A stretch of 64,000 nt of DNA, taken from contig NZ_CP114779.1 of the NCBI RefSeq assembly GCF_027359375.1, positions 744,001 to 808,000 of the forward strand, read 5' to 3'. The notes beneath the pieces were generated by a model. That model did no database searches and had not been told where the DNA came from. It saw only the letters and a program-made list of their open reading frames with translations. Positions 9,903 to 20,339 of this stretch are shown piece by piece. The translations under genes were made by a program, and so were the position numbers. The stretch's first letter is position 1; every line of letters starts with the position of its first letter. Origin of the DNA: Prochlorococcus marinus str. MIT 0919 (lineage in GTDB: Bacteria > Cyanobacteriota > Cyanobacteriia > PCC-6307 > Cyanobiaceae).

Positions 9903-11387
9903 ATGCAAGTTTCAATTTTTCAGCAGAATCTTAATAGCTGGAAGGAATCAATTTTAGTCCTAGGTCTACTAGAAGGGGATATTGACAGTCAGCTAAATGT
10001 TTTAAATCATATTTGTGACACAAAAGTTTTAAGTCATTCTCTAAAGGAAAAAGATTTTAGTGCCAAAAAGGGAGAGATAGAAGTTTTTCAACTAATAGAT
10101 AAACAGCCTAAAAAAATCATTTTCATAGGTCTTGGGCAAGCAGAAAAGCTTCTTCTCAATGATTTACGCAATGCCACTGCTCTAAGCATGAAAAAGAGTA
10201 TTGGTACTGTTGGAAATATAGGAATTTTATTGCCTTGGGATTCTTTTGATGCAGGAATAGTTGCTAAAGCTGTTGGAGAAGCTGCAAGGCTTTCGATTTT
10301 TAAAGATTGCCGATTTCGCAATGAGAAAAAAGAAAGGCAAATTCCTGCAAGAGTTGATCTGTTAGGCCTCCCAAATTCTGCAAATAAATCTTTAACTGAA
10401 ATCGGACCTATATGCTCAGGTGTTGAACTGGCAAGAGAACTTGTTGGAGCCCCACCAAACAGCCTAACTCCTGAAGAATTAGCTAATCAAGCCATTGCAA
10501 TAGCTAAAAAATTTGGATTGAAAGTGCAAATTCTTAATCGCGAACAATGTCAAGAAAAAGGGATGGGAGCCTTTCTCGCTGTAGCCCAAGGATCTGACCT
10601 AGAGCCTAAATTTATTCATCTAACTTATACACCTAAAGGCGAAATAACGCGCCGAATAGCAATGGTTGGGAAAGGTCTCACATTTGATTCAGGTGGATAC
10701 AATCTAAAAGTAGGTGCATCTCAGATAGAAATGATGAAATATGACATGGGTGGAAGTGCTGCAGTGATAGGTGCTGCAAGAGCTATTGCGGAACTAAAGC
10801 CTGAGCGAACTGAAGTCCATTTCTTAGTTGCCACTTGTGAAAACATGGTCAATGGATCTGCTGTTCATCCAGGGGATATTGTCAAAGCTTCTAATGGAAC
10901 AACAATTGAGATTAATAACACAGATGCCGAAGGCAGACTCACTCTTGCTGATGCACTGACTTATGCATGTGAATTAAATCCAGATGCAATTGTTGACCTA
11001 GCTACTCTTACGGGAGCCTGCGTGATTGCTCTTGGAGAAGAATTGGCTGGTCTTTGGAGTAACAACAAAGAACTATCTGAAGAACTCCTTAATTCATCAG
11101 AGGCTGCAGGAGAAGGCCTTTGGGAAATGCCTTTAAAAGAATCATATAAGGAAGGTTTAAAATCAATGCTCGCAGATTTAAAAAACACTGGTCCTAGAGC
11201 TGGTGGATCGATTACTGCGGCTTTATTTCTTAATGAATTTATTGATAAAGAAATTCCATGGGCACATATTGATATTGCTGGCACTTGCTGGGCAGATAAA
11301 GATAGGGGGATAGATCCAGCAGGAGCAACAGGATTTGGAGTCAGAACACTAGTCAACTGGGCGACACAGAAAAACAAACAAAACTAA
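9903..11387 (+). CDS. pepA: Leucyl aminopeptidase (M17)
   Basis: A cytosolic dinuclear-metal aminopeptidase for peptide turnover. The 494-residue protein has the M17 metal and active-site segments: GKGLTFDSGGYNLK (about residues 258-271), a downstream MKYDMGG, and the signature NTDAEGRLTLADALTYA (about 340-356). The N-terminal domain (1-170) is more divergent, as is normal in M17. It starts 39 nt after the GIY-YIG gene and may share its transcript. Confidence 0.96.
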   Translation: MQVSIFQQNLNSWKESILVLGLLEGDIDSQLNVLNHICDTKVLSHSLKEKDFSAKKGEIEVFQLIDKQPKKIIFIGLGQAEKLLLNDLRNATALSMKKSIGTVGNIGILLPWDSFDAGIVAKAVGEAARLSIFKDCRFRNEKKERQIPARVDLLGLPNSANKSLTEIGPICSGVELARELVGAPPNSLTPEELANQAIAIAKKFGLKVQILNREQCQEKGMGAFLAVAQGSDLEPKFIHLTYTPKGEITRRIAMVGKGLTFDSGGYNLKVGASQIEMMKYDMGGSAAVIGAARAIAELKPERTEVHFLVATCENMVNGSAVHPGDIVKASNGTTIEINNTDAEGRLTLADALTYACELNPDAIVDLATLTGACVIALGEELAGLWSNNKELSEELLNSSEAAGEGLWEMPLKESYKEGLKSMLADLKNTGPRAGGSITAALFLNEFIDKEIPWAHIDIAGTCWADKDRGIDPAGATGFGVRTLVNWATQKNKQN

Positions 11388-11406
11388 ACCACAAACGATA
11401 ATTAAA

Positions 11407-11625
11407 CTAAGAGGCTTTCAACTCATATTCATCTTCTAAGAGGTCTTGTTGAGAATTAAATGATTTAGGAGCTGACGACTCTAAAGCATGTATTTGCCAA
11501 GTAGCCCTATTAGAACAAGAAATTAAAACTCTCTGAAGGTCATCTGATGCAGTCTTAGTGGTTGGATAAGGTCCTATATATCTAGTAACCAAACCATCTT
11601 TTACAATCAATAAATACATAAGCAT
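11407..11625 (-). CDS. Small conserved hypothetical protein
   Basis: A 72-residue protein with a hydrophobic N-terminal strand followed by a threonine/serine-rich middle and an acidic tail. The start could be the ATG at 11625 or the one two codons later. It is convergent with pepA (19 nt gap). I do not recognise the family; codon use and a clean ORF between two annotated genes support it being real. Confidence 0.6.
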   Translation of the reverse strand: MLMYLLIVKDGLVTRYIGPYPTTKTASDDLQRVLISCSNRATWQIHALESSAPKSFNSQQDLLEDEYELKAS

Positions 11626-11784
11626 TCTCTACTTACATCACGCTTGAAGTTTATAGCTATAAAACAGTACGAGAAATGTTCATATCTACAATCTTTACTA
11701 AAGATTTAATACATAGCGCTAAATTCTTAATATTCTCATAATATTTACTTGCGCTTATTGCTGAGCCAAATTCAAACCTTAGCT

Positions 11785-12381
11785 CTAGCCCCAAAGATCT
11801 TCCAGGCGCTTATCTCTTCCACAACTATAACGATAAAAATTATATTTAAGCTTATTTTTTCTTGCAAAGTCCTGATGGTAATCCTCTGCCAACCAAAATT
11901 GTGTTGCATCTCTAATCTCAACTTTAATTTCATTTGGCTGAATAGATAACTCCTTTGATGCATTTTTTAAGCTCAGCCTTGCTTCCTCTAATTGAGACGA
12001 ATTAGCAACAAAAATAACTGGGCGATAAGAGTTTCCTCTATCGCAAAACTGACCGCCAGAATCAAAGGGATCAATATTCTTCCAATACTTTTTTAAAAGA
12101 TTGGAATAAGTAAGAATATTTGAATCAAACGTTACAATTACTGCTTCTTGATGCCCATCATGGTTTTTATAAGTAGGTGAATGCAACGCCCCACCAGTGT
12201 AACCACTAACTACAGAAATAACTCCCGGTATTTCTTCTAAATCATGTTCTAAACACCAAAAACAACCTCCTGCTAAAATTGCATTTTCATCAACTGCTAT
12301 TGAAAATAATGGGAATGAAAAAAGAATGCATACAAAACAAAGTAAAGAAATTAGGTTTCTTTTTAGATGAGATATCTTCAT
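11785..12381 (-). CDS. msrA: Peptide methionine sulfoxide reductase MsrA, exported form
   Basis: Reduces methionine-S-sulfoxide in damaged proteins. The catalytic GGCFWCLE motif is near residue 38, with SGYTGG and the [11 protein letters not shown] segment downstream. Residues 1-30 form a basic/hydrophobic signal peptide ([20 protein letters not shown]), so the enzyme probably acts in the periplasm. The start overlaps the lpxB stop by 4 nt, making it the distal gene of the envelope block. Confidence 0.92.
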   Translation of the reverse strand: MKISHLKRNLISLLCFVCILFSFPLFSIAVDENAILAGGCFWCLEHDLEEIPGVISVVSGYTGGALHSPTYKNHDGHQEAVIVTFDSNILTYSNLLKKYWKNIDPFDSGGQFCDRGNSYRPVIFVANSSQLEEARLSLKNASKELSIQPNEIKVEIRDATQFWLAEDYHQDFARKNKLKYNFYRYSCGRDKRLEDLWG

Positions 12382-13559
12382 TTATCTAACAAATCTAAGA
12401 TTTGAATTGCAGCTCTATTTGTAACACCTTCTTCACCCAAAGTATCTCTAAGTTTTTTGTATCCATTAATTATATCAGAACAAGCCTTGTTATCATATAA
12501 TAAACTAATAGATGATTCATAAATTGAATTTGCAGTAAACAGGTCTTGAACTAATTCAGGAACTAATCTATCTTTCAATAACAAGTTGACTGGGGAAATA
12601 TGATCCACTTGAAATTTCAGCAAATATTTAGCAATGAATGCCGTTACTCTACTTACTTTATATCCAACAATTTGCGGAACATTATGCAAAGCTAGTTCCA
12701 TATTAATGGTTCCTGATTTACACAGAGCAATGTTGGCGACAGAAAAAAGGCTTGGCTTCAAAGCATCTACTTCACTTGATGGTATCACTTTTCCATTTAC
12801 ACCATGATCGGTAAGTATCCTCTGTATTTCTTTCTCGAAGCTTGCCATACCAGCAGGAACAAGTACAAAAATAGAGGGATCAAGTTTTTGTAATAAGGCT
12901 GCTGCTTCAGCGAGTGTTGGCAAAATATATTTCAACTCTTGAGATCTAGAAGCAGGAAGAACTAGAAGTACCTTGTTAGAACTATCTATTCCTAACTTTG
13001 CACAAGCTTCCTCTCTTGGGGGTAATTTCTTTAAATTATCAAGCATTGGATGGCCTACCCATGAGACATTACCCCCTTTACTTGAATAAAACTCAGCTTC
13101 TTCCTGAAATATGGCCAGAATTTTATCAGTAAAACCAATCAAGTCTGTAGTGCCTCCATCTCCTATCCTCCAAGCCCATTCCTGCGGAGCTATGTAATAA
13201 GTAATAGGAATATTTGGCAAAGCCTTTTTAACCTTGTTCCCAAGTCGAATATTAGGCCCCATGTAATCAATTAAAACTAATGCGTCTGGAGGATCTTTAA
13301 CTAGGAGTTCATTGACTGCAGCTTGTGCACGCAAGGTGGGCATAACAAAAGGCAAAGCTTCCCAAAAGCCAATAGCTCCAATAGAAGAAGTATTAGCGAG
13401 CAATTTCGCTCCAGCAGCTTGCATTCTCTCACCACCTAAAGCTATTAAATCCAATGTGATAGAGCGTTTTGCTGCTTCTTCTTTCAAGGCTTTTACAAGA
13501 AAGCTGCCTTGCAAATCTCCAGACACTTCCCCGGTGCTTATAAGCAACCGCATAATCAC
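12378..13559 (-). CDS. lpxB: Lipid-A-disaccharide synthase
   Basis: Condenses UDP-2,3-diacylglucosamine with lipid X to form the lipid A disaccharide. The 393-residue GT19 protein begins with the nucleotide-binding [11 protein letters not shown]. It also shows [23 protein letters not shown] and the C-terminal sugar-nucleotide region [12 protein letters not shown]. It overlaps lpxA and msrA by 4 nt each, so translation is probably coupled. Confidence 0.95.
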   Translation of the reverse strand: MIMRLLISTGEVSGDLQGSFLVKALKEEAAKRSITLDLIALGGERMQAAGAKLLANTSSIGAIGFWEALPFVMPTLRAQAAVNELLVKDPPDALVLIDYMGPNIRLGNKVKKALPNIPITYYIAPQEWAWRIGDGGTTDLIGFTDKILAIFQEEAEFYSSKGGNVSWVGHPMLDNLKKLPPREEACAKLGIDSSNKVLLVLPASRSQELKYILPTLAEAAALLQKLDPSIFVLVPAGMASFEKEIQRILTDHGVNGKVIPSSEVDALKPSLFSVANIALCKSGTINMELALHNVPQIVGYKVSRVTAFIAKYLLKFQVDHISPVNLLLKDRLVPELVQDLFTANSIYESSISLLYDNKACSDIINGYKKLRDTLGEEGVTNRAAIQILDLLDK

Positions 13560-14419
13560 TGAGCAGAATTCAGAAATGGCATAGGGCCTCTACGTCCTTT
13601 AGTAATAGATGCTTCGAGGAAAGTACATAGTTTCTCAGCAGCAGGCATAAGTTTTTTTTCTCTAGCTAATTCCAAGCCTTTTGCATAAACATGCTTAGAC
13701 CTAAAAATCAAATTCCAAATCTCTAATAACTCCTTAAATTCCTTTGGATTTTGACTTTCAAGTCCTCTACGACGAATTCCCACACGATTCAAGCCACGCA
13801 TTCGTCCAGGGTGACCTTCCACTAGGCAATAAGGAGGGACATCTCTATCTACCCTTGTCATTCCACCAACCATTGCAAGACAACCAATATGAACAAACTG
13901 ATGAATTCCCAAACAACCGCCTATTACTGCTTGATCTTCAATTACCACCTCTCCTGCTACCTGAACACTATTTGATATAACTACTTGATTCCCGATATCA
14001 CAACCATGGGCAATATGCGTATATGCCATTAAGAGTGTATCGTCTCCTATCTTTGTCTGTTCCCCATCATTAGTGGCTCGGTTAACAGTTACACATTCTC
14101 TAATAGTATTTCTATTTCCAATTACAACCTCAGTAGGTGCTCCCTTGTATTTCAGATCTTGAGGTTCAAGTCCTATACAAGCTCCAGGGAAGACCTTGTT
14201 AAAAGACCCTATTTTCAAACGGCCATCCAATACTACATTTGGACCAATTACAGTATTGTCTCCAATTTGCACTTCTGGACCTACTACAGCTCCAGAGCCA
14301 ATGGTCACTCCATTACCAAGTTCTGCACGTGAATCGACTACAGCCAATGGATGAACCTCCACTGGCCTTTGAATAGTCAAATTTTGAGAATTGCTTGACT
14401 GGCTCATATACTCAATCAA
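13556..14419 (-). CDS. lpxA: UDP-N-acetylglucosamine acyltransferase
   Basis: First committed step of lipid A synthesis, adding a hydroxyacyl chain to UDP-GlcNAc. The 287-residue protein has a left-handed beta-helix of hexapeptide repeats (for example [16 protein letters not shown]), the catalytic-His region [12 protein letters not shown] near residue 131, and a C-terminal helical domain. The start at 14419 gives a short polar extension before the helix. It overlaps fabZ by 8 nt. Confidence 0.95.
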   Translation of the reverse strand: MIEYMSQSSNSQNLTIQRPVEVHPLAVVDSRAELGNGVTIGSGAVVGPEVQIGDNTVIGPNVVLDGRLKIGSFNKVFPGACIGLEPQDLKYKGAPTEVVIGNRNTIRECVTVNRATNDGEQTKIGDDTLLMAYTHIAHGCDIGNQVVISNSVQVAGEVVIEDQAVIGGCLGIHQFVHIGCLAMVGGMTRVDRDVPPYCLVEGHPGRMRGLNRVGIRRRGLESQNPKEFKELLEIWNLIFRSKHVYAKGLELAREKKLMPAAEKLCTFLEASITKGRRGPMPFLNSAQ

Positions 14420-14867
14420 CCAAAGAGAACATCAATTCTCCAGAACAAACAAGCTGTCCATCAACTTTTGCTTCTCCTTTGACCTTTCCAAAGCGTTGCC
14501 TTTTAATACTAATTAATTCACACCTGATCATAAGTTGATCTCCTGGAACTACGGGTCTTCTAAATCTCACTCCATCTATACCAGCAAAAACAAATAACCC
14601 TTTAGGTAAATCAGACATCTGAGTAACAATTAAACCTCCGACTTGAGCCATTGCCTCAACTATTAAAACTCCTGGCATTAATGGTCTGTCTGGGAAATGC
14701 CCTTGAAATTGGGGCTCATTTAACGTGACATTCTTAATCGCAAGAGCACTTTTACCTGGCTCATATTCAATTACACGATCCACCAAAGCGAAAGGATACC
14801 TATGGGGTAGTAAGCCCATTATTCCTTCGGTGGTTAAAACAGCAGATTGAGATGGAGGTTTAGTCAA
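14412..14867 (-). CDS. fabZ: 3-hydroxyacyl-ACP dehydratase FabZ
   Basis: Dehydrates beta-hydroxyacyl-ACP in fatty acid elongation. The 151-residue hot-dog-fold protein has the catalytic segment [26 protein letters not shown] by position (about residues 50-75; active His in GHFP, Glu in VEAMAQ). Its place between lpxC and lpxA is the classical arrangement that links fatty acid flux to lipid A. Confidence 0.96.
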   Translation of the reverse strand: MTKPPSQSAVLTTEGIMGLLPHRYPFALVDRVIEYEPGKSALAIKNVTLNEPQFQGHFPDRPLMPGVLIVEAMAQVGGLIVTQMSDLPKGLFVFAGIDGVRFRRPVVPGDQLMIRCELISIKRQRFGKVKGEAKVDGQLVCSGELMFSLVD

Positions 14868-14874
14868 AAGAAGA

Positions 14875-15738
14875 TTAAGTTGAGAGGTTTTCTTCTAAGA
14901 AGGCAGCTGCTAATTCAGCATGAAGGGCATGAGATCCTCTGTAAACCAAGACCTGTGCTTTTGGCAAGCCGACCAAGGCCAAGTCGCCTATCAAGTCAAG
15001 TATTTTATGCCTTACTGGCTCATCTTCAAATCTCAATGGAGGATTCAACCAAAAGCTACCATCACACACAAGGGAATTTTCAAGATTACCTCCTTTGATT
15101 AAACCTTTTGCCATCAAATCGTCCACTTGATCCTTAAAGCCAAATGTCCTAGCTGGAGCAATCTCTCCAACAAATTTTCTAGGAGTGAGATCTATTGAAA
15201 AAATTTGTTTCCCTATCGCTGGGTATGGAAAGTCAATTATTCCTATCAATTTGAGACTGTCAGAAGGAACAGCCGTTACCACACTTTGACCTTTATAAAT
15301 TGTCAAAGGGTTCTTCAGAGGCCGCATTGTATTGCGTTCACTGCCTGCAGACTTTATACCAGCTTCTTTAATTGCTTCTACCCAGCCAAGAGAAGAGCCA
15401 TCCAACAAAGGAACTTCCGTACCAGAGACTTGAATATTCACATGAGTAAGACCACACCCAACCAAAGCAGCCAATAGATGCTCAACAGTCCCAAGGGTCC
15501 TATTGCCGAGTTTCAGTGTTGTACAAAGTTGTGTGCTAACTACTTGGCTTGGATGAAGTGTTTGGGGGGAAGCGTCTTGATCGAGGAATTCAACATGAAA
15601 GCCTAATGAATCAGAAGGAGAAAGAACTACATATGAGTTAAGTCCACTGTGCAAACACACACCTTCTCTGGACACTGATTCACTCAGAGTCCAGGCTTCT
15701 TCATAATTCTCAGGGAGCCAATCCACTAGAACTTCCAA
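14875..15738 (-). CDS. lpxC: UDP-3-O-acyl-N-acetylglucosamine deacetylase
   Basis: Zn-dependent deacetylase and committed step of lipid A synthesis. The 287-residue protein has the zinc ligands in VEHLLAAL near residue 81 and in [15 protein letters not shown] near 240, plus the hydrophobic acyl-binding region. Its start lies inside the 3' end of bamA (13-nt overlap), and fabZ follows after 7 nt. Confidence 0.94.
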   Translation of the reverse strand: MEVLVDWLPENYEEAWTLSESVSREGVCLHSGLNSYVVLSPSDSLGFHVEFLDQDASPQTLHPSQVVSTQLCTTLKLGNRTLGTVEHLLAALVGCGLTHVNIQVSGTEVPLLDGSSLGWVEAIKEAGIKSAGSERNTMRPLKNPLTIYKGQSVVTAVPSDSLKLIGIIDFPYPAIGKQIFSIDLTPRKFVGEIAPARTFGFKDQVDDLMAKGLIKGGNLENSLVCDGSFWLNPPLRFEDEPVRHKILDLIGDLALVGLPKAQVLVYRGSHALHAELAAAFLEENLST

Positions 15739-17969
15739 CCAAACCCAAGGTTATAACGCCAATCATCTCCGAAATCCTTGCTTGCAATTTCTACTCTTAA
15801 AGGTCCAACAGGGGTATTAAAAGATAGTCCAGCTCCTGTTGAGAATCCAGAGCCTTGCTTATCTAAAAGCACACCTGGCTTACCAGGAACATTATCTTGA
15901 GTATCAAAATCTGTTCCAGCATCCAAAAATAAGTTGCCTGAGACCATTCGCCAAATAGGAAATCTATATTCAGCTGAAGCCTCGCCATAACTTCTACTCA
16001 CACCCAAATCACATGAGCTCCATCCTCTAATAGACTTAGACCCGCCCAAACAAAAAGCCTCATATGGTGGCAAATCTCCCAATATTGAACCTCCCTTCAA
16101 TTGGAATCCAAGAGCCTGAGGGCAGTTATATTCTTCACCAGATTTAGGTCTACAACCTTTATGTAATTTTACCCAATTAATTGGGATGAAGTATGAATAA
16201 CTAGCTTTAGCTCTATTAAAGGTTGGAGAGTTTTCACCAACAGAAACAAATTGTTCAGAGGAAACACTTAAAAAGTCACCATCAGTAGGGTTCCTAGCAT
16301 TATTTAATTTATTTCTATTAACAGCAGTTCTTACACTAACGAGTGTATTTTCTTGAGCACAATTATAAGCTACGCAAATCACATCATCATTAGTAGCAGT
16401 CCCCTCTGAATATTTTTTACTTGCTACACCATAAGGTCTTTCTTGAGATGAATAATCTATTGGCTGAACTTTTTGAAAGTTCATCCCGATCAAAGCACTC
16501 CATTCTGCTTTTTTAAAAGGATCACCTCCATTAAAAGGCCTTGTAAAAGAGAATCCTCCACCTGTTTTTTGAAGGATTATCGAATCGCCTGCATAATCAA
16601 ACCAACTTAAATTTGCGTTGCTTGCTTCTGCAGCAGATATTGAGGCGAAAGGCCCTCCAACGCCTCCCCCATGTGCCGTGCCAATGTCATAAACTGTTGC
16701 CGAACCAGCAGAGCCTGATGCTTGTGAATAATCTGTCACCCCTTCAAATTTGCCGCCTTCATCACTTCTAAATTCCTGAGGAACTTCTCTACTAATAAAA
16801 ACCGAAGTTCTAAAAGAAGTTTTATATTTATCGCCTTTTATCCAAGGATCTGTTAAAGATAATTTTATTAAAGCTCCATACTCTCCATAAGTAAAATTCC
16901 AATCACTTTTCCAAGCCCTTCCTAGTAAATTCGATTCTTGAAGGCCTATAGAACCAAAAAATCCCTGAGCACCACTGTAACCCAAACCACCAGTCAAAGA
17001 ACCTGTTCTCTGTTCACTTATCCCCAAAACCACTATTACTTTTCCTGGCTCACCAGCAACTGGATTTAAAGTAACTTTTAGATCACTAAATAATGAAGTT
17101 GCATATAATCTTTTAATATCAGATTCCAAAACTTTTCTATTAAAAATAGAACCTCTCCTAGTAGCAAGCTCCCTTTCTATTACCCATTTTCTTGTTTTGC
17201 CTTTTACGGGTTTACCATTCTCTCTAACTGTATTACCCTCCTGATCAATAAATTGTATTTTTACTCCCTCAACTGTGCCTTCAATAACATTCAATTGAAC
17301 CACACCTTCAGAGGTTACTCTGTTTGGACCTGTAACCCTTGCAAGTGAATATCCTTCTTCCAAATACCAATCCTTTAGTTTCTTCATTCGCAATTGAAGA
17401 ACATTGTAATTTAAGGTTTTTCCATAATCAAATTTAAAAATACTATCAATTACTTCCTGATTAAGTCTTGTATTCTTGGGTTTTATTTCTACTTGTTTTA
17501 AAGATGGATTAGGCTGTACCTTCACCAGAATTTGAACTCCTAATGGAGAATTAATTGGGTCTATCCCAACTCCTGAGAACCAACCAGTTGCATAAATTGC
17601 ATTTAAATCATTTTTTACTTCCGCTCTCGTAACTTTGCTACCAGGCCTTATGCTCATTGCATCGTAAGCTGCGTATTCCAAGCGTTTTTGCTCTGGGTGG
17701 CCCTCAAGACCTTCAATCACAATCTCTGAAATTAATACCAAAGGATCTGAGGAAGTCTCTGCTTCTGTTTCAAAAACTTTTTTTGATTCAGCAATCTCAA
17801 GTTTTTTCAGATCAAGATTCGAATTTTTTGGATTAGCTAGATTTCTTAAAGAATCTGAACGTACATACGAGGCAAAAAGAGGAACAGTCAATGCCAGAAA
17901 ATAGGTACTTTTCCTAAATGAACTGATCAATTTGGCTTTATTTTTCTTGGGCATAGATTCTGATGTCAA
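15726..17969 (-). CDS. bamA: Omp85/BamA outer-membrane assembly protein
   Basis: Central component for inserting beta-barrel proteins into the outer membrane, related to chloroplast Toc75. The 747-residue protein has an N-terminal signal-like segment (about 12-37) and a polar linker. Cyanobacterial POTRA repeats (about 80-345) follow, then a beta-barrel (about 350-747) with the family lid motif SIRGW near 643 and a C-terminal aromatic residue (FGWKF). It begins the lpxC-fabZ-lpxA-lpxB-msrA block and is preceded by purC (46 nt). Confidence 0.93.
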   Translation of the reverse strand: MTSESMPKKNKAKLISSFRKSTYFLALTVPLFASYVRSDSLRNLANPKNSNLDLKKLEIAESKKVFETEAETSSDPLVLISEIVIEGLEGHPEQKRLEYAAYDAMSIRPGSKVTRAEVKNDLNAIYATGWFSGVGIDPINSPLGVQILVKVQPNPSLKQVEIKPKNTRLNQEVIDSIFKFDYGKTLNYNVLQLRMKKLKDWYLEEGYSLARVTGPNRVTSEGVVQLNVIEGTVEGVKIQFIDQEGNTVRENGKPVKGKTRKWVIERELATRRGSIFNRKVLESDIKRLYATSLFSDLKVTLNPVAGEPGKVIVVLGISEQRTGSLTGGLGYSGAQGFFGSIGLQESNLLGRAWKSDWNFTYGEYGALIKLSLTDPWIKGDKYKTSFRTSVFISREVPQEFRSDEGGKFEGVTDYSQASGSAGSATVYDIGTAHGGGVGGPFASISAAEASNANLSWFDYAGDSIILQKTGGGFSFTRPFNGGDPFKKAEWSALIGMNFQKVQPIDYSSQERPYGVASKKYSEGTATNDDVICVAYNCAQENTLVSVRTAVNRNKLNNARNPTDGDFLSVSSEQFVSVGENSPTFNRAKASYSYFIPINWVKLHKGCRPKSGEEYNCPQALGFQLKGGSILGDLPPYEAFCLGGSKSIRGWSSCDLGVSRSYGEASAEYRFPIWRMVSGNLFLDAGTDFDTQDNVPGKPGVLLDKQGSGFSTGAGLSFNTPVGPLRVEIASKDFGDDWRYNLGFGWKF

Positions 17970-18015
17970 ATCTAAAAGATTTTTATACTGCAGAGATTAT
18001 CTAGGAAAGCAACTT

Positions 18016-18747
18016 TTACACGCTGCCTTGTATACGTTTGAGAATCTCCCCGTAGGCCTCGACAACGCCACCTAGGTCCTCACGGAACCGATCCTTATCC
18101 AATATCTTGCCTTTAGGGTCAGTGCATCGTTTGTCCCAAAGCCTGCAGCTATCAGGGCTAATCTCATCAGCGACTAATAATTTACCTTCTCTATTAAGAC
18201 CCATTTCCAATTTGAAATCTACTAATAAAAGATCCAATCTGTTGAAAAATTTCCGCAAAATGCTATTTACATTTAAGGCTATTTTCTCTAGCTCTAACCT
18301 TTTTTCAAGAGTTAATAAACCCATTAAATTCAATCTTGCATCCGTAAGCAGTGGATCACCTAGTTGATCATCCTTGTAATACAAGTCCAACAAGCAAGGA
18401 TTGAGTTCTAAGCCTATGGGTATAGGTGTTTGTTTGCATAAAGAGCCATAAGCGACATTCCTTATGACAATTTCAATAGGAATAACATCTACTTTCTGAA
18501 CTAACATCCAAGTTTCTTCCTGGATGCCTAGAAAATGAGTAGAGACACCTTGTTCCTCTAAAAACTTAAAAATATGCGCGGAAATTTGGCAATTTAATCT
18601 CCCTTTACCCTGTAACTGAGACCTCTTCAAAGCATTAAAAGCAGTTGTGTCATTTTTAAAATGAACTAACAATTGATCTTCTTGATCAGTTGAAAAAATT
18701 TTTTTAGCCTTGCCCTCAAGTAGCAGGCTTCTTTTTTGTAAATTCAT
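18016..18747 (-). CDS. purC: SAICAR synthetase (purine biosynthesis)
   Basis: Ligates aspartate to CAIR in IMP synthesis. The 243-residue ATP-grasp-like enzyme has GKAKKIF at the N-terminus, FKNDTTAFN (substrate binding), and LVDFKLEMG followed by [12 protein letters not shown] near residue 190. It is divergent from purD across a 210-nt spacer, a natural place for shared purine regulation, although I see no recognisable operator. Confidence 0.96.
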   Translation of the reverse strand: MNLQKRSLLLEGKAKKIFSTDQEDQLLVHFKNDTTAFNALKRSQLQGKGRLNCQISAHIFKFLEEQGVSTHFLGIQEETWMLVQKVDVIPIEIVIRNVAYGSLCKQTPIPIGLELNPCLLDLYYKDDQLGDPLLTDARLNLMGLLTLEKRLELEKIALNVNSILRKFFNRLDLLLVDFKLEMGLNREGKLLVADEISPDSCRLWDKRCTDPKGKILDKDRFREDLGGVVEAYGEILKRIQGSV

Positions 18748-18782
18748 TCAATAATTAAACTGACAGGAGGTAATCGATTCTT

Positions 18783-18926
18783 ATGGTTGAGGGGAAAACT
18801 AACAGAAGGTTTGTAAAACCCAAGAAAAGTGGTTACCCAAAGAGATTGATGCCACATTGCTTTAAAAGATGCATCAGAATTAATAGGAACACAAGGTCAA
18901 AAGTCCTATCTTCCATTTTTCTTTAA
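18783..18926 (+). CDS. Possible small basic protein in the purC-purD spacer
   Basis: A 47-codon ORF that is very rich in Lys and Arg (begins MVEGKTNRRFVKPKKSG), with two Cys in CFKRC. A GGAGGT sequence at 18767-18772 lies 10 nt before the ATG, slightly long for a ribosome binding site but usable. There is no homology evidence. It could equally be a chance ORF in a regulatory spacer. Confidence 0.3.
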   Translation: MVEGKTNRRFVKPKKSGYPKRLMPHCFKRCIRINRNTRSKVLSSIFL

Positions 18927-18957
18927 CCAGTTACTAGAAATGTGCAATTCTTAATCG

Positions 18958-20283
18958 ATGGAATCTTCAAAAAAAACTATCCACAGTCTTCCTTCTTTAA
19001 AAAAAATCCTCATCATTGGGAATGGCGGTAGAGAAAATGCACTCGCATGGTCGCTAATTAGAAGCGAAGGTATAGAAGAAGTATTCGTAGCACCTGGCAA
19101 TGGTGGCACAGAAGATCATCTGGGATGCAAACGCATTCCCCTTGAAGCCACAGATTGCTCATCTTTAATCTCCGAATGCAAGTTGCGCGAAATTGAGTTA
19201 ATCGTAATAGGACCAGAAGCACCTTTAGCAGCCGGTCTTGCAGACAAAATGCGGCAGGCTAATTTAAATGTTTTTGGACCAAGTTCTTTTGGAGCAAAAC
19301 TAGAAGCTAGCAAGGATTGGGCAAAAAAATTAATGATCGAAGCTGAAATACCTACTGCTCATTATTTGAGTGCTAGTTCGAAAAAAGAAGCCTTAGAAAT
19401 TCTCAAAAATTTTGGGGAAGAATGCGTTATAAAAGCAGATGGGCTAGCTTCTGGGAAAGGGGTTACTGTCTGCAAGAGTAAAAATCAAGCAATAAATGCA
19501 ATCAACGAAGCTTTCGAAGGAAAGTTTGGTCATGCCGGAGAAAAACTTTTAATAGAAGAGCTACTTCAAGGACCTGAAGTCTCAGTTTTTGCTCTGACGG
19601 ATGGTAAAGAAATTTTGGTCTTACCCCCTGCTCAAGACCATAAAAGACTTCTTGAGAATGACGAGGGTCCCAACACTGGGGGAATGGGAGCTTATGCACC
19701 TGCACAAATTATTAACCAAGAAGAAATACATACCATCAAACAAACAATCTTGTTACCAACTTTGGAAGCCCTTATTAGTCGTGGGATTGACTATCGAGGA
19801 GTTATCTATGCAGGGCTAATGATTACACCTGACGGTCCAAAGGTAATTGAATTTAATTGTCGTTTCGGCGATCCAGAGTGCCAAGCCTTAATGCCAATAA
19901 TGGGTCCGGAATTTGCTTATATCCTTCATGCCTGTGCGCTTGGGCACCTCAAAAAAGCCCCTGCATTAACAACAAGAGATGTATTTACAGCTTGCGTTGT
20001 AGCTGCAGCAAATGGATACCCAGAGTCACCTAAAAAAGGTGATGAAATATTTATTGAAGCCACATCAAATGAATCTTTGCAAATCTTTCATGCAGGAACT
20101 AAAAAAGATATATCTGGCAAATTATTAACATCTGGCGGACGTGTTCTGTCAGTTGTTGGCAAAGGTGAAAATTTTGATCAAGCTTTTGAAATTGCTTATA
20201 AAGGACTGAGTAAAATTAAATTTGATGGGATGAATTACAGAAAAGACATTGGTAACCAAGTTAGAAACCAAAAGTGTGACTAG
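18958..20283 (+). CDS. purD: Phosphoribosylamine-glycine ligase
   Basis: Second step of purine synthesis. The 441-residue ATP-grasp enzyme has the N-terminal ILIIGNGGRENALAWSL, then CVIKADGLASGKGV near residue 160, the PDGPKVIEFNCRFGDPE metal/ATP-binding signature near 290, and a C-terminal domain. It is 56 nt upstream of the NblS-like kinase on the same strand. Confidence 0.96.
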   Translation: MESSKKTIHSLPSLKKILIIGNGGRENALAWSLIRSEGIEEVFVAPGNGGTEDHLGCKRIPLEATDCSSLISECKLREIELIVIGPEAPLAAGLADKMRQANLNVFGPSSFGAKLEASKDWAKKLMIEAEIPTAHYLSASSKKEALEILKNFGEECVIKADGLASGKGVTVCKSKNQAINAINEAFEGKFGHAGEKLLIEELLQGPEVSVFALTDGKEILVLPPAQDHKRLLENDEGPNTGGMGAYAPAQIINQEEIHTIKQTILLPTLEALISRGIDYRGVIYAGLMITPDGPKVIEFNCRFGDPECQALMPIMGPEFAYILHACALGHLKKAPALTTRDVFTACVVAAANGYPESPKKGDEIFIEATSNESLQIFHAGTKKDISGKLLTSGGRVLSVVGKGENFDQAFEIAYKGLSKIKFDGMNYRKDIGNQVRNQKCD

Positions 20284-20339
20284 CTAAAAGTCAATCAATT
20301 GAAAACTCGAAAGACTCATAACTTGTCTATAATTGATAC

